Below, one piece after another: positions 43,515-52,866 of a stretch of 64,000 nucleotides of DNA; within the stretch, counting starts at the first letter, position 1, and each line of letters begins with the position of its first letter. The notes under the pieces were generated by a model that searched no databases, was not told where the DNA came from, and saw only the letters and a list, made by a program, of their open reading frames with translations. This stretch comes from Chloroflexota bacterium (GTDB lineage: Bacteria; Chloroflexota; Dormibacteria; Aeolococcales; Aeolococcaceae). The position numbers were made by a program, and so were the translations under genes. The stretch is taken from the NCBI GenBank assembly GCA_005880985.1, contig VBIQ01000006.1, positions 131,047-195,046 of the forward strand, read 5' to 3'.

Positions 43515-43853
43515 ATGAGCACACTGGCGGCCGAGAGGTGCGAGGCGTGCACCGGCAGCACGCCGACGGTGACCGGCGACGAGCTGGAGCGCCTGCACGG
43601 CGAGCTCGCCGAGGGATGGTCGGTGGTCGGCGGCACCCGGCTGCGACGTGAGCTGCGCTTCTCCGACTTCAACTCCGCGTTCGGATTGGCGACCCGGGTG
43701 GCGCTGCTGGCGGAGGCCGAGGGCCATCATCCCGACATGACGGTCGGCTGGGGCCGGCTCGAGATCGAGCTGACCACCCACGCGGTCGGCGGTCTCTCCC
43801 GCAATGACTTCGTCATCGCCGCCAAGGTCGACCGGATGGTGGACCCGCGCTAG
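43515..43853 (+). CDS. 4a-hydroxytetrahydrobiopterin dehydratase (PCD/DCoH)
   Basis: A 112-residue PCD domain: ELAEGWSVVGGTRLRRELRFSDFNSAFGLATRVALLAEAEGHHPDMTVGWGRLEIELTTHAVGGLSRNDFVIAAKVD. The EGHHPDMTVGWG stretch holds the two catalytic His. It regenerates pterin cofactors; in bacteria without aromatic hydroxylase it may serve molybdopterin or other pterins. ATG follows GGAGGTGGAGG. Confidence 0.9.
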   Translation: MSTLAAERCEACTGSTPTVTGDELERLHGELAEGWSVVGGTRLRRELRFSDFNSAFGLATRVALLAEAEGHHPDMTVGWGRLEIELTTHAVGGLSRNDFVIAAKVDRMVDPR

Positions 43854-43855
43854 TC

Positions 43856-45352
43856 ATGCGCACCATCGCCGAGCTGCTGCGCTGGCGAGCCCGCCGCCAT
43901 CCCGAGCTGGAGGCGATTCGCGAGGACGGCCGGTCGGTCACCTGGGCGGGACTCGATGCCGGCAGCACCGCGCTGGCTCGCGGCTTCGCCGGTGCCGGCG
44001 TCAGCCGTGGCGACCGGGTGGCCATCCTCGACAAGAACTCGGGCGCCTACATGGAGCTCGTCTTCGCCCTGGCCAAGCTCGGTGCTGTCGCCGCTCCGGT
44101 CAACTGGCGCCTGCAACCGCACGAGGCCGCCCAGATCGTCGGCGACTCGAGCGCGTCGCTGCTGGTGTGCGGCGAGGACTTCCGCGGTGCGGCCGACGCC
44201 TGCGGCGCGCGGGTGCTGGGATTCGACGAGATGCCCCGTGAGGACGGCCCCGATCCCGGCCAGGACCTGCCTGCAGACGTCGTCTGGCAGCTCTACACCA
44301 GCGGCACCACCGGGGTTCCGAAGGGGGCGATGCTCACCCACGACAACCTCTTCAGCTGCATGTCCGGCATCACCATCGAAGCGCCGGAGATGCGTCAGGG
44401 CGGTCGCAGCCTGGTGGCGATGCCGCTCTACCACATCGGCGGCTGCGGCTGGGCGCTGGCCTGCATGTGGGCGGGGACGACGCTGGTCATCGAGCGCGAG
44501 GTGATCCCGCAGAAGCTGCTCGCGACCATCGTCGAGCAGCGCATCGAGACCGCCTTCCTGGTCCCGGCGGTGCTGCTGTTCCTCACCCAGGTCCCCGGCG
44601 TCGAGCAGGCTGATTTCAGCTCGCTCGGACGCATCTTCTACGGCGCCTCGCCGATCACCCCGGAGCTGCTCAGCCGTTGCATCGAGCTCTTCGGCTGCCG
44701 CTTCACCCAGGTCTACGGGCTGACCGAGACGACCGGGGCGGTGACCACCCTGCCGCATGAGGACCACAGCGGCGAGCGACTGCTGTCCTGCGGCCGGGCC
44801 AACCTGGGCACCGACATCCGCATCGTCGACGCCGGCGGCAACGACCTGCCCACCGGCGAGGTGGGCGAGATCGTCATCCGCACGATGCAGAACATGGCCG
44901 GCTACTGGCGCCGCGACGACGACACCGCGGCGGTGCTGCGGGACGGATGGTTCCACACCGGCGATGCCGGCTGTCTCGACCCGGACGGATACCTCTACAT
45001 CCGCGATCGCATCAAGGACATGATCGTCAGCGGCGGTGAGAACGTCTACCCCGTCGAGGTCGAGGCGGTGCTGGCCGAGCATCCCGACGTGGTCGACGTG
45101 GCCGTGCTCGGGGTGCCGGACGTGCGCTGGGGCGAGACCGTCAAGGCGGTGGTGGTGCTCCGCGCCGGCGCCGCCGCGGACGCGGCGGCCCTGATCGAGT
45201 TCTGCCGGCCACGGCTGGCGGGTTTCAAACGGCCGACATCGGTCGACTTCGTGGCCGGCATCCCGCGCAATCCCACCGGCAAGGTGCTGAAGCGCGAGCT
45301 GCGCGAGCAGTACTGGCGCGGCCAGGGGCGCATGGTGGGCGGCTCCGGCTGA
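43856..45352 (+). CDS. AMP-dependent acyl-CoA synthetase/ligase
   Basis: A 498-residue ANL-superfamily ligase: P-loop YTSGTTGVPKGAM, PLYHIGGCGWAL, YGLTETTGAVTTLP, GWFHTGDAGCLDPDGYLYIRDR hinge, GGENVYPVEVEAVLAEHPDVVDVAV and the catalytic Lys in PRNPTGKVLKRELRE. It activates a carboxylic acid (fatty or aromatic) as acyl-AMP and then acyl-CoA. Located 2 bases after the PCD gene, the last gene of the rightward acyl-metabolism set. Confidence 0.92.
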   Translation: MRTIAELLRWRARRHPELEAIREDGRSVTWAGLDAGSTALARGFAGAGVSRGDRVAILDKNSGAYMELVFALAKLGAVAAPVNWRLQPHEAAQIVGDSSASLLVCGEDFRGAADACGARVLGFDEMPREDGPDPGQDLPADVVWQLYTSGTTGVPKGAMLTHDNLFSCMSGITIEAPEMRQGGRSLVAMPLYHIGGCGWALACMWAGTTLVIEREVIPQKLLATIVEQRIETAFLVPAVLLFLTQVPGVEQADFSSLGRIFYGASPITPELLSRCIELFGCRFTQVYGLTETTGAVTTLPHEDHSGERLLSCGRANLGTDIRIVDAGGNDLPTGEVGEIVIRTMQNMAGYWRRDDDTAAVLRDGWFHTGDAGCLDPDGYLYIRDRIKDMIVSGGENVYPVEVEAVLAEHPDVVDVAVLGVPDVRWGETVKAVVVLRAGAAADAAALIEFCRPRLAGFKRPTSVDFVAGIPRNPTGKVLKRELREQYWRGQGRMVGGSG

Positions 45353-45384
45353 ATCATCTGCTTGGCGTCGCGCCGGAAAGGCCG

Positions 45385-45390
45385 TAGGCT
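45385..45390 (+). promoter_or_regulatory. -10 element (TAGGCT), leaderless promoter
   Basis: TAGGCT is followed by 8 bases and ATG 45399. Confidence 0.45.
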
Positions 45391-45398
45391 TGCGCGCC

Positions 45399-45857
45399 AT
45401 GAGCATTTACACGCACATACCCCACCCCCGGATTGCGGCGCGCAGACACGAGAGGCCACCCAAGGTCTCCGACGGCCGAGTCGGCTTCAACGGGAAGATC
45501 GGCCTGCGGATCACCCTGATCGTGGGCACCATGTGGACTGCCTACATCTTCACGGTCCTGGCGCTGATCTCTCTGCCCGCGGCGTTCAAATCGGGCGACG
45601 TCATCATCATCGTGGCCTGGATCGCCCAGACCTTTCTGCAACTGGTGCTGCTGCCCATCATCATCGTCGGCCAGAACCTGCAATCGGGGGCGTCCGACAA
45701 GCGCGCCACCCAGACCTACGAGGATGCCGAGGCGGTGCTGCACGAGTGCCTGCAGATCCAGGCGCACCTCCAGGCTCAGGACTCGGTACTGGAGCGCCTG
45801 ATCACGGCGGTGGGGGGGACGCCACCTCCCCAGCCGGCAGCACAACCCGGGACATAG
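45399..45857 (+). CDS. Two-TM membrane protein of unknown function (DUF1003-like pattern)
   Basis: A 152-residue protein: basic N-terminus, TM1 ITLIVGTMWTAYIFTVLALISL, TM2 IIIVAWIAQTFLQLVLLPIIIV directly followed by GQNLQSGASDKRATQTYEDAEAVLHE. The Q-N-L/R-Q after the second TM and the YE(x)AE helix resemble DUF1003 proteins, but the match is by eye only. Short Pro/Gln tail. The leaderless-type -10 box 8 bases upstream fixes the start at 45399. Confidence 0.6.
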   Translation: MSIYTHIPHPRIAARRHERPPKVSDGRVGFNGKIGLRITLIVGTMWTAYIFTVLALISLPAAFKSGDVIIIVAWIAQTFLQLVLLPIIIVGQNLQSGASDKRATQTYEDAEAVLHECLQIQAHLQAQDSVLERLITAVGGTPPPQPAAQPGT

Positions 45858-45881
45858 CCGGACGTCACCCGCTCGCCCGCA

Positions 45882-47207
45882 TCACACCTTCGCGGGGCGG
45901 TCGACCAGGGTGGCGGTGAGCTGCAGCTGCTGGTCGCCACGCCGCACCGTGAAGGTGACGCTGTCGCCGACGTGGAGGCCCTGGATCAGGCCGCCCAGCG
46001 TCTGGCCGTTGTCGATGGCGACGCCGTTGACCGCCTGGAGGATGTCGTTGGTGTGGAAGCCGGCCTTCTCCGCCGGCGACCCCGCCGACACGGTGTCGAT
46101 GAGCACGCCGGCGCCGTCGAAGCCGCGGTTCTCCTCGAAGGCCTCGATGGTGGTGAGGTACTTCACTCCCAGGTACGGGTGCTGGACCTTCTGATGCCGC
46201 ATCAGCGTCTCCGCCACGCCCCGCGCCAGGTTGCTGGGAATGCTGAAGCCGATGTTGCTGGCATCGCCGGCGATGGCGACGTTGACGCCGACCACGCGCC
46301 CGGACGCGTCGGCCAGAGGTCCGCCGCTGTTGCCCCGGTTGATGGAGGCGTCGGTCTGCAGGACGTCCTGCAGCGTCTCCTGGGCGGCGGTGCTGTTGGA
46401 GCCGGCCTGGATGGTCCGGTGCAGGGCGCTGATCACGCCTCGGGTCACCGATCCCTCATTGCCCAGCGGACTGCCGATGGCGATCACCGCCTGGCCGACC
46501 TTGAGCTGCGAGGAGTCGCCGAAGGTGGCAACCGGCAATGCGGTGTTGGCGACGCTGATGACGGCGAGGTCGTCGAGGGTGTCGGTGCCGATCAGGGTGG
46601 CCTTGAGGTTGTGGCCGTCGGGCATCAGGAGGAAGAGGTCCTTGGCACCGTCGACGACGTGGTTGTTGGTCAACGCGTAGCTCACCTTGTCGTCGTGGGA
46701 GATGACGAAGCCACTTCCCAAGGCGCTGCTGCTGCTGCCTCTGGCGACCACCGTGCCCACCGCCGTGGCCAGGTCGTGGGCGACGTTCTCGGCGTCGCCG
46801 GCGGCCGCCGCGGGCGGGCTCGCGGTGCTCTCCTTGATGGTGGCGACGCCGCTGGTGCTTCCCTGCCCACGCGCCACCACCGCGGTGACCGCGGATCCCG
46901 CCGCGATGCCCAGCAGCAGCATCAGAGCGGCGCCGCCGCGGATCCGCCGCCGCGCCGGCCTCGGGCCGGTCTCCGCCGAAGCCGGCGGCCAGGCGGGAGG
47001 AGCGCCACCCGCCCAGCCGGGCCACGGCCCGCTCGAAGCCTGCGCGGTGGCAGTCGGCTGCCAGGTCGGCGCCGGATGGGCTTCCGGGGCCGGCGCCGGT
47101 ACCGCGTCCGGCGCCGGCCCCGGCTCGTCGCCGGCCGGAGGCGCGTCGGGGTCGTCGGGGTGCGGGACGGTTGGTTGCTCGGGCTGCTGGGGGGTGGGAT
47201 CGGTCAT
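45882..47207 (-). CDS. HtrA/DegP-type membrane-anchored serine protease with PDZ domain
   Basis: A 441-residue S1C protease. Long Pro/Ala-rich cytoplasmic N-terminus (~95 residues), one TM (GGAALMLLLGIAAGSAVTAVVA), then the trypsin-like domain with catalytic triad in LTNNHVVDGA (His), DTLDDLAVI (Asp) and NRGNSGGPL (Ser), and a C-terminal PDZ domain (GVLIDTVSAGSPAEKAGFHTNDILQAVNG). It degrades or refolds damaged proteins outside the membrane. ATG 47207 is preferred over further upstream frame because the Pro-rich region starts there (MTDPTPQQPEQP). Confidence 0.93.
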   Translation of the reverse strand: MTDPTPQQPEQPTVPHPDDPDAPPAGDEPGPAPDAVPAPAPEAHPAPTWQPTATAQASSGPWPGWAGGAPPAWPPASAETGPRPARRRIRGGAALMLLLGIAAGSAVTAVVARGQGSTSGVATIKESTASPPAAAAGDAENVAHDLATAVGTVVARGSSSSALGSGFVISHDDKVSYALTNNHVVDGAKDLFLLMPDGHNLKATLIGTDTLDDLAVISVANTALPVATFGDSSQLKVGQAVIAIGSPLGNEGSVTRGVISALHRTIQAGSNSTAAQETLQDVLQTDASINRGNSGGPLADASGRVVGVNVAIAGDASNIGFSIPSNLARGVAETLMRHQKVQHPYLGVKYLTTIEAFEENRGFDGAGVLIDTVSAGSPAEKAGFHTNDILQAVNGVAIDNGQTLGGLIQGLHVGDSVTFTVRRGDQQLQLTATLVDRPAKV

Positions 47208-47317
47208 GCGCGGTGGGATCCTGTGAGAGCGCGAGGACCCACCATAGCGGTCGGGGCCTCTGACTGCACCGCCGCAACCGGGGCGCTGCACCTTGGTGCT
47301 GACGCCGGGAGGTGCGC

Positions 47318-48346
47318 GTGGCCTCGGTGACCTGCTGCCTGGGGCCGGACTGCGCCGGAACCGTGCTGAGCGGCAGGCTGGCGGCCGCCCGGTCCCGGCT
47401 CGACGTCGCCGTGTACGAGCTGGGCCCCTACTACCTGCCGCCGCTGCTGGCGGCGAGGAGCCACGGCGCCGCTGTGCGCGTGCTGCTCGACCATCATCCC
47501 GGCGCCAACTCCGGCGCCCTGCCGCTGCTGGCCCGCGCCGGCATCGGCTGCCGTCTGCTGGGCTCGAGCAAACCCGGCGACGAGGCCCACTGGAAGCTGC
47601 TGCAGATCGACGGCACCGTCGCCGTCGGCACCGGCAACCTGCTCAAGCGGGACGCCCCGCGCGACCCCGACGGGCGCCTGCCTCCCGAGGGCGCCGCCGC
47701 CATGCCGGGGACCCGGGAGTGGTGGGCGCTGGTCGACGGCTGTCCCGGCCTGGTCACCCAGGCGCGCGGGCTGTTCGAGGTGGCGTGGAGCTCGGCCGGC
47801 CCGGCGCCGCCGACCTGGCCGGAGCTGGCGCCGCCGGAGATCCCGCCGATCGGCGTTCCCCGGCCCCAGGTGGGACCGCTGCGCGCCGACATCGATGACA
47901 ACCGTCTTCGCCTGGTCGCGGGGGGGACGGCGGTGGCCGACCTGCTGCTCGACCGCGTCGCCGCCGCCCGCGGGCGCGTCCTGGTCACCGTGCCCTACGT
48001 CCATCCCGGCGCGCCCGCGGTGGTGCCGCTGCTGGCCGCCCTGGAGCAGGCCGCCGGGCGGGGGATCGACACCCGCCTGCTCCTCGGCCGGGCTCCGGGC
48101 GCCGACGTGGCGGCGGTGGGCCGGCTGCGGCTCGACATCCGGGTGATGGACCCGGCCCGCTGCACCACCGGGCATGCCAAGGGAGCGGTGATCGACGAGA
48201 CCGTCCTGGTGGCCTCGGCCAACTGGAGCGGCGGCGGGCTGGGCGGCAATCGGGAGGTGGCCCTGGAGGTCGACGCTCCCCTCGTCGCCGACTACTTCGC
48301 CGCCGCCCTGGAGCGCGACTGGGGCGATTCCCGGCCGCTCGGCTGA
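47318..48346 (+). CDS. Phospholipase D-like protein with two HKD motifs
   Basis: About 342 residues with two HxKx4D motifs: HWKLLQID (first half) and HAKGAVID followed by ASANWSGGG (second half). Both phosphatidyltransferase half-sites are intact, so an active phosphodiesterase or transphosphatidylase is plausible; substrates may be lipids or nucleic acids. No signal peptide is evident. GTG 47318 is preferred over 47312 because GGGAGG lies 5 bases upstream. Confidence 0.85.
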   Translation: MASVTCCLGPDCAGTVLSGRLAAARSRLDVAVYELGPYYLPPLLAARSHGAAVRVLLDHHPGANSGALPLLARAGIGCRLLGSSKPGDEAHWKLLQIDGTVAVGTGNLLKRDAPRDPDGRLPPEGAAAMPGTREWWALVDGCPGLVTQARGLFEVAWSSAGPAPPTWPELAPPEIPPIGVPRPQVGPLRADIDDNRLRLVAGGTAVADLLLDRVAAARGRVLVTVPYVHPGAPAVVPLLAALEQAAGRGIDTRLLLGRAPGADVAAVGRLRLDIRVMDPARCTTGHAKGAVIDETVLVASANWSGGGLGGNREVALEVDAPLVADYFAAALERDWGDSRPLG

Positions 48347-48440
48347 CAGCTCGGCGCCGGGTTTCGGCGGCCGGACCGCGGGTATCCTGCAACTGCGTCA
48401 CTCATATTCCACTGACCGGGACCTTCACGCACCGACGCAG

Positions 48441-50945
48441 ATGAGCGAGTCCGTCCCATCCGGAGACCCCATGGATCTGCGCGATCAGGTTCGCGCCACC
48501 GACAGCGCCATCGAGACGCTGCCCCTGGTACCGCTCCGCGACAACGTCGTCTTCCCGCACCAGCTGGCTCCACTGGGAGCGGGCCGGGCCCGCTCTGTCG
48601 CGGCACTCGAGGCCGCCGTCGGTGCCGATGCGCGGGTGGTGCTGGCGGTCCAGCGTGACGCCGACGTCGACGAGGTGTCGCTCCAGGATCTTCACCCGGT
48701 TGCCATCATCGCCAACGTCGGTGCCTTGCGCCGCCTCCCGACCGGCTCCGCCCAGGCGCTGGTCGAGGGTCAGCGGCGCGTCCGGCTGGTCTCGCTCGAC
48801 ACCGTCGACGGCCGCTGGAGTGCGACCGTCGCCAGCCTGGAGGAGACCGTCACCGAAGGGTCCGAGAGCGACGCTCTGCTGGGATCGGTGAAGGCGCTGT
48901 TCAGCGAGTATGTCAACGCCGGCGGTGCGGTGCCACCCGAGCTCGCGGTCGCCGTCGGCCGCGCCGGCGAGGCCGGCCGCGTCTCCGACATCGTCTCCGG
49001 CATTCCCGACCTCAGCGTCGCCGACCGGGTGGCGCTGCTGCAGCAGACCGACATCGACGAGCGGCTGCGCGCGCTGATACCGCTGCTGGCCAAGCAGGTC
49101 GAGGTCGCCCAGCTGCGCAGCAAGATCGCCGAGGACGTGCAGAAGACGATCAACAAGGGTCAGCGCGAGCACATCCTCCGAGAGCAGCTGCGCGCCATCC
49201 GCAAGGAGCTGGGCGAGCTGGAGGGAACCTCGGAGCAGACCGAGGAGGATCTGGCCACGCGTGTCGAGAACTCCGGGATGCCGGAGGCGGTGCGCAGCCG
49301 TGCCCTCAAGGAGGTGGCGCGGCTGGAGCAGATCCCCAGCGCCTCTCCGGAGCTGGGCATGCTCCGCACCTACATCGACTGGCTGCTCGACCTGCCCTGG
49401 GGAGAGCCACCGGCGGAGTCGGTGGACATCGCCCGGGCCAAGACCATCCTCGACGAAGATCACTACGGCCTCGACAAGGTCAAGGACCGCATCCTCGAAT
49501 GGCTGGCGGTGCGCGAGCGGGCGCAGCGCCGTCTCGCCGAGCGAGCCGAGGACGCGCCCGCCGACGGCGCCGAGAACGCGCCGCGGCCGCGTCGCGCTCT
49601 GCAGACGCCGATCCTCTGCTTCGTGGGACCGCCCGGGGTCGGCAAGACCTCTCTCGGTCGCAGCATCGCGCGGGCCTTGGACCGCAAGTTCGTGCGCATG
49701 TCGCTCGGGGGCATCCGCGACGAGGCGGAGATCCGCGGTCACCGGCGCACCTATATCGGCGCCCTTCCCGGCCGCATCATCCAGTCGATGAAGCAGGCGG
49801 GGACGCGCAACCCGGTGATCATGCTCGACGAGATCGACAAGGTTGGCGTCGACTTCCGGGGCGACCCCTCGGCGGGGCTGCTCGAGGTGCTCGACCCCGA
49901 ACAGAACCGCGAGTTCTCCGACCACTACCTCGAGGTCCCCTACGACCTGTCCCACGTCCTCTTCATCACCACCGCCAACGTCGCCGAGACCATCAGCCCG
50001 CCGCTGCGCGATCGCATGGAGATCATCCGCATCACCGGCTACACCGAGGAGGAGAAGCTGGGGATCGCGGAGCGTCACCTGACGCCCAAGCAGCGCGAGC
50101 AGCACGGCCTGGAGCAGGGCGAGCTGGAGATCACCCGCGAGGCGTTGATGGAGATGATGCGCGGCTACACCCGCGAGGCGGGCGTGCGCCAGCTCGACCG
50201 CACCATCGCCGAGGTGGCCCGCAAGGTGCCCCGCCGGCTCACCGAGTCGAGCACCAACGCCGTCGTGGTGCGGCCGGGCGACCTCGAGGACTACCTCGGA
50301 CCGCAGCGGTTCGAGTACGGCGAGGCCGAGTCCGAGGACAAGGTGGGCGTCGTCACCGGCGTCGTCGTCAGCGAGGTCGGTGGCGACATCGCCACCGTCG
50401 AGGCGCTGGCCATCGAGGGTCGCAACGACCTCCTGCTCACCGGCCAGCTGGGCAGCGTTATGGAGGAGTCGGCGCGGGCGGCCCTGTCGTGGGCACGCGT
50501 CCACGCCGAGGCCTACGGCGCGCCCAAGGGCTTCTTCGACAATCACGGGCTGCACGTCCACGTTCCCGCCGGCGCCATCCCCAAGGACGGCCCGTCGGCG
50601 GGCGTGACCATGACCACGGCGATCATGAGTGCCGCCAGCGGCAGGCCGGTGCGACGGGACATCGCCATGACTGGTGAGGTCACCCTGCGCGGGCGGGTGC
50701 TGCCCATCGGCGGCGTCAAGGACAAGCTGCTCGCCGCCCACCGGGCGGGGATCGCCACCTTCATCATGCCGCGCAAGAACATGCGCGACCTGCACGAGGT
50801 GGATGCGGAGATCCTCGAGAAGGTCGAGGTCATCCCCGTCGACACCGTGGACGAGGTGCTGGACCGGGCCCTGCTGCCGCGCGACGGCGCACGCCGTCAG
50901 GCTCACGTCGGCTTCCTGGTCCCGGTGGCGGCGGCCGCCGAGTGA
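48441..50945 (+). CDS. lon: ATP-dependent protease Lon
   Basis: An 834-residue Lon. N-terminal LAN domain (LPLVPLRDNVVFPHQLAPL), coiled-coil linker (EQLRAIRKELGELEGTSEQ), AAA+ module with Walker A GPPGVGKTSLGRS (near residue 396), arginine fingers and sensor motifs, and the protease domain with catalytic Ser in PKDGPSAGVTM (near residue 718) and Lys in GGVKDKLLAAHRAG (near residue 761). It removes damaged and regulatory proteins. The stop codon overlaps the start of the ABC ATPase gene (GTGA). Confidence 0.96.
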   Translation: MSESVPSGDPMDLRDQVRATDSAIETLPLVPLRDNVVFPHQLAPLGAGRARSVAALEAAVGADARVVLAVQRDADVDEVSLQDLHPVAIIANVGALRRLPTGSAQALVEGQRRVRLVSLDTVDGRWSATVASLEETVTEGSESDALLGSVKALFSEYVNAGGAVPPELAVAVGRAGEAGRVSDIVSGIPDLSVADRVALLQQTDIDERLRALIPLLAKQVEVAQLRSKIAEDVQKTINKGQREHILREQLRAIRKELGELEGTSEQTEEDLATRVENSGMPEAVRSRALKEVARLEQIPSASPELGMLRTYIDWLLDLPWGEPPAESVDIARAKTILDEDHYGLDKVKDRILEWLAVRERAQRRLAERAEDAPADGAENAPRPRRALQTPILCFVGPPGVGKTSLGRSIARALDRKFVRMSLGGIRDEAEIRGHRRTYIGALPGRIIQSMKQAGTRNPVIMLDEIDKVGVDFRGDPSAGLLEVLDPEQNREFSDHYLEVPYDLSHVLFITTANVAETISPPLRDRMEIIRITGYTEEEKLGIAERHLTPKQREQHGLEQGELEITREALMEMMRGYTREAGVRQLDRTIAEVARKVPRRLTESSTNAVVVRPGDLEDYLGPQRFEYGEAESEDKVGVVTGVVVSEVGGDIATVEALAIEGRNDLLLTGQLGSVMEESARAALSWARVHAEAYGAPKGFFDNHGLHVHVPAGAIPKDGPSAGVTMTTAIMSAASGRPVRRDIAMTGEVTLRGRVLPIGGVKDKLLAAHRAGIATFIMPRKNMRDLHEVDAEILEKVEVIPVDTVDEVLDRALLPRDGARRQAHVGFLVPVAAAAE

Positions 50946-51985
50946 GCGAGGCGCCGCAACCGACCCTGGCCATCGAGGCGCGGGGTCTGACCAAGCGCTT
51001 CCGCCGAGGCACCACCGAGAAGCTCGCCGTCGACGGGGTCGACCTGCGAGTGGAGGCGGGCCGGATCTTCGGCCTGATCGGACCGAACGGAGCCGGCAAG
51101 TCGACCCTGGTGTCGATGATCGCCACCCTGATGCGGCCCACCGCCGGCGAGGCCTGGGTGATGGGCCACAACGTGGTGCGCGAGGCACGCCAGGCGCGGA
51201 TGTCGCTGTCGCTCAACGCCTCGGCGGGTGAGCGCGGCTTCTACTGGCGTCTCAACGGCTACCAGAACCTCGAGTTCTTCGCCGCCCTCCAGGGTCTCAA
51301 CGCCGGCGCCACCCGCGACCGCGTGCTCACCGCTCTGGAGCGGGTGGGGCTGAACCGTGACGTCAAGTTGCGCTTCGGGGAGTTCTCGAGCGGGATGAAG
51401 CGCCGTCTCAACGTGGCCCGGGCGCTGCTCGTCGACCGCCCCATCTACCTCTTCGACGAGCCCACCACCGGCATCGACCCGCACAGCGCCATGGTGATCC
51501 GCAACATCCTCCGCCAGCTCAAGGGGGCCGGCAAGACGGTGGTGCTGGTCACCCACAACATGGAGGAGGCCACCGAGCTCTGCGACGAGGTGGGCATGCT
51601 GTACGCGGGGCGCTTGATCCGTCAGGACACGCCCGAGGTGCTGCGCCGCCACGTCCCCAGCAGCGAGATCGAGGTGGAGCTGCGCAGCCTCGCCGACAGC
51701 GAGGTGGTGACCGAGCGGCTGCGCTCGCTCTCGGTGGTCGAGAGCGTGGTGCCCTACGGGGAGGGACGCCTGCGGGTGCGGACCCCGTCGCCCGAGGATG
51801 ACGTGCGTGGCCTGCTTCTCTGGGCGGCGACCGGCGAGCAGCCGGTGGCGGGGATCAGCGTGGTGCGTCCTGAGCTCACCGATGCCTTCGTGCGCCTGGT
51901 GGAGGAGGCCACCGGCGAGCGCCCGGCGCCGATCGCGGTTTCCGAGAGGGGCAGCCCGGTGGCGGCTCGCATCGCTCATCCATGA
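50942..51985 (+). CDS. ABC-2 type transporter ATP-binding protein (DrrA-like)
   Basis: A 347-residue ATPase: Walker A GPNGAGKSTLVSMIATLMRP, QNLEFFAALQGLN, signature EFSSGMKRRLNVARAL, Walker B IYLFDEPTTGIDPHS, H-loop VTHNMEEA and a long C-terminal domain like DrrA/NodI exporters. GTG start overlaps the lon stop by 4 bases and its own stop overlaps the permease ATG by 4 bases. Role: drives export of a lipid, polysaccharide or drug by the next gene's permease. Confidence 0.9.
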   Translation: MSEAPQPTLAIEARGLTKRFRRGTTEKLAVDGVDLRVEAGRIFGLIGPNGAGKSTLVSMIATLMRPTAGEAWVMGHNVVREARQARMSLSLNASAGERGFYWRLNGYQNLEFFAALQGLNAGATRDRVLTALERVGLNRDVKLRFGEFSSGMKRRLNVARALLVDRPIYLFDEPTTGIDPHSAMVIRNILRQLKGAGKTVVLVTHNMEEATELCDEVGMLYAGRLIRQDTPEVLRRHVPSSEIEVELRSLADSEVVTERLRSLSVVESVVPYGEGRLRVRTPSPEDDVRGLLLWAATGEQPVAGISVVRPELTDAFVRLVEEATGERPAPIAVSERGSPVAARIAHP

Positions 51986-52833
51986 GCACCGCCGTCTCGT
52001 TCCCACCGAGACAGTCCGCACGGAGCTGGTTGCGCGGACTTGCCTTCCAGGCCCGCATCTTCGTCAAGCGCGGCTTTATTCACAACAGCAGCTACCGGCT
52101 CAACTTCTCGCTCTCGATCGTCAACATCCTCATCGGGCTGGTCAGCTACTACTTCCTGAGCAAGATCGCCCGCGCCGACAAGCTGGGGGAGTTCGGCCAG
52201 AACCCCGCCGGCTTCATCATCGTCGGCACCACCTTCACCACCTTTGTCAGCGTGGCGTTGGCGTCCTACGCGGGGAGCATCCGCAGCGAGATGTTCCTCG
52301 GCACCATCGAGCACTGGCTGCTCTCGGCGTCGTCGCTGACCCGGTTGGTGACGCTGAGCACGGTGTGGGAGTTCCTCTGGCCGATGATCACCACCGTGAT
52401 CACCTTCACCGTCCTGGTGGCGGTGCTGGGTGTGCACTTCAACGTCGACTGGTGGACGACGGTGGTCTTCTTCCTGCTCACCGTGGTCACCATGTCGGGG
52501 TTCGGCCTGATCAGCGCCGGGATCATCATGGTCAGCAAGATCGGCGACCCGCTGAGCGCTGCCTGGGGCGCGGTCAACAGCCTGCTGATCGGCTCGCTCT
52601 TCCCGATCACCGTGCTGCCGGGATGGATGCAGGCGATCAGTCACGCGCTGCCGAACTTCCACGCCCTGAACGGGATTCGCGCCGGGCTGCTGCAGCACGC
52701 CTCGCTGGCGTCCGAGGCCCACGAGCTGCTCGTGGTCCTCGCCTTCTGCGTGGCCGTCGTCCCCCTCGGCATCCTCTGCTTCCGCGCCGGTTTCGAGCGG
52801 GCGCGCGCCCAGGGAACCCTGGCCCAGTTCTGA
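51982..52833 (+). CDS. ABC-2 type transporter permease
   Basis: A 283-residue permease with six TMs: amphipathic connecting helix FQARIFVKRGFIHNSSYRLNF, TM1 LSIVNILIGLVSYYFL, TM2 GFIIVGTTFTTFVSVAL, TM3-4 around WPMITTVITFTVLVAVLGV and VVFFLLTVVTMSGFGL, TM5 LLIGSLFPITVLPGWMQAI, then a re-entrant helix and TM6 LLVVLAFCVAVVPLGILCF. Typical ABC-2/DrrB fold. Coupled to the ATPase by ATGA. Confidence 0.88.
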   Translation: MSTAVSFPPRQSARSWLRGLAFQARIFVKRGFIHNSSYRLNFSLSIVNILIGLVSYYFLSKIARADKLGEFGQNPAGFIIVGTTFTTFVSVALASYAGSIRSEMFLGTIEHWLLSASSLTRLVTLSTVWEFLWPMITTVITFTVLVAVLGVHFNVDWWTTVVFFLLTVVTMSGFGLISAGIIMVSKIGDPLSAAWGAVNSLLIGSLFPITVLPGWMQAISHALPNFHALNGIRAGLLQHASLASEAHELLVVLAFCVAVVPLGILCFRAGFERARAQGTLAQF

Positions 52834-52854
52834 CGGTGGCCGGGCTCGCCTGCC

Positions 52855-52860
52855 TACACT
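52855..52860 (+). promoter_or_regulatory. -10 element (TACACT), leaderless promoter for the MBL gene
   Basis: TACACT is followed by 6 bases and GTG 52867. Confidence 0.45.
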
Positions 52861-52866
52861 GGCGGC

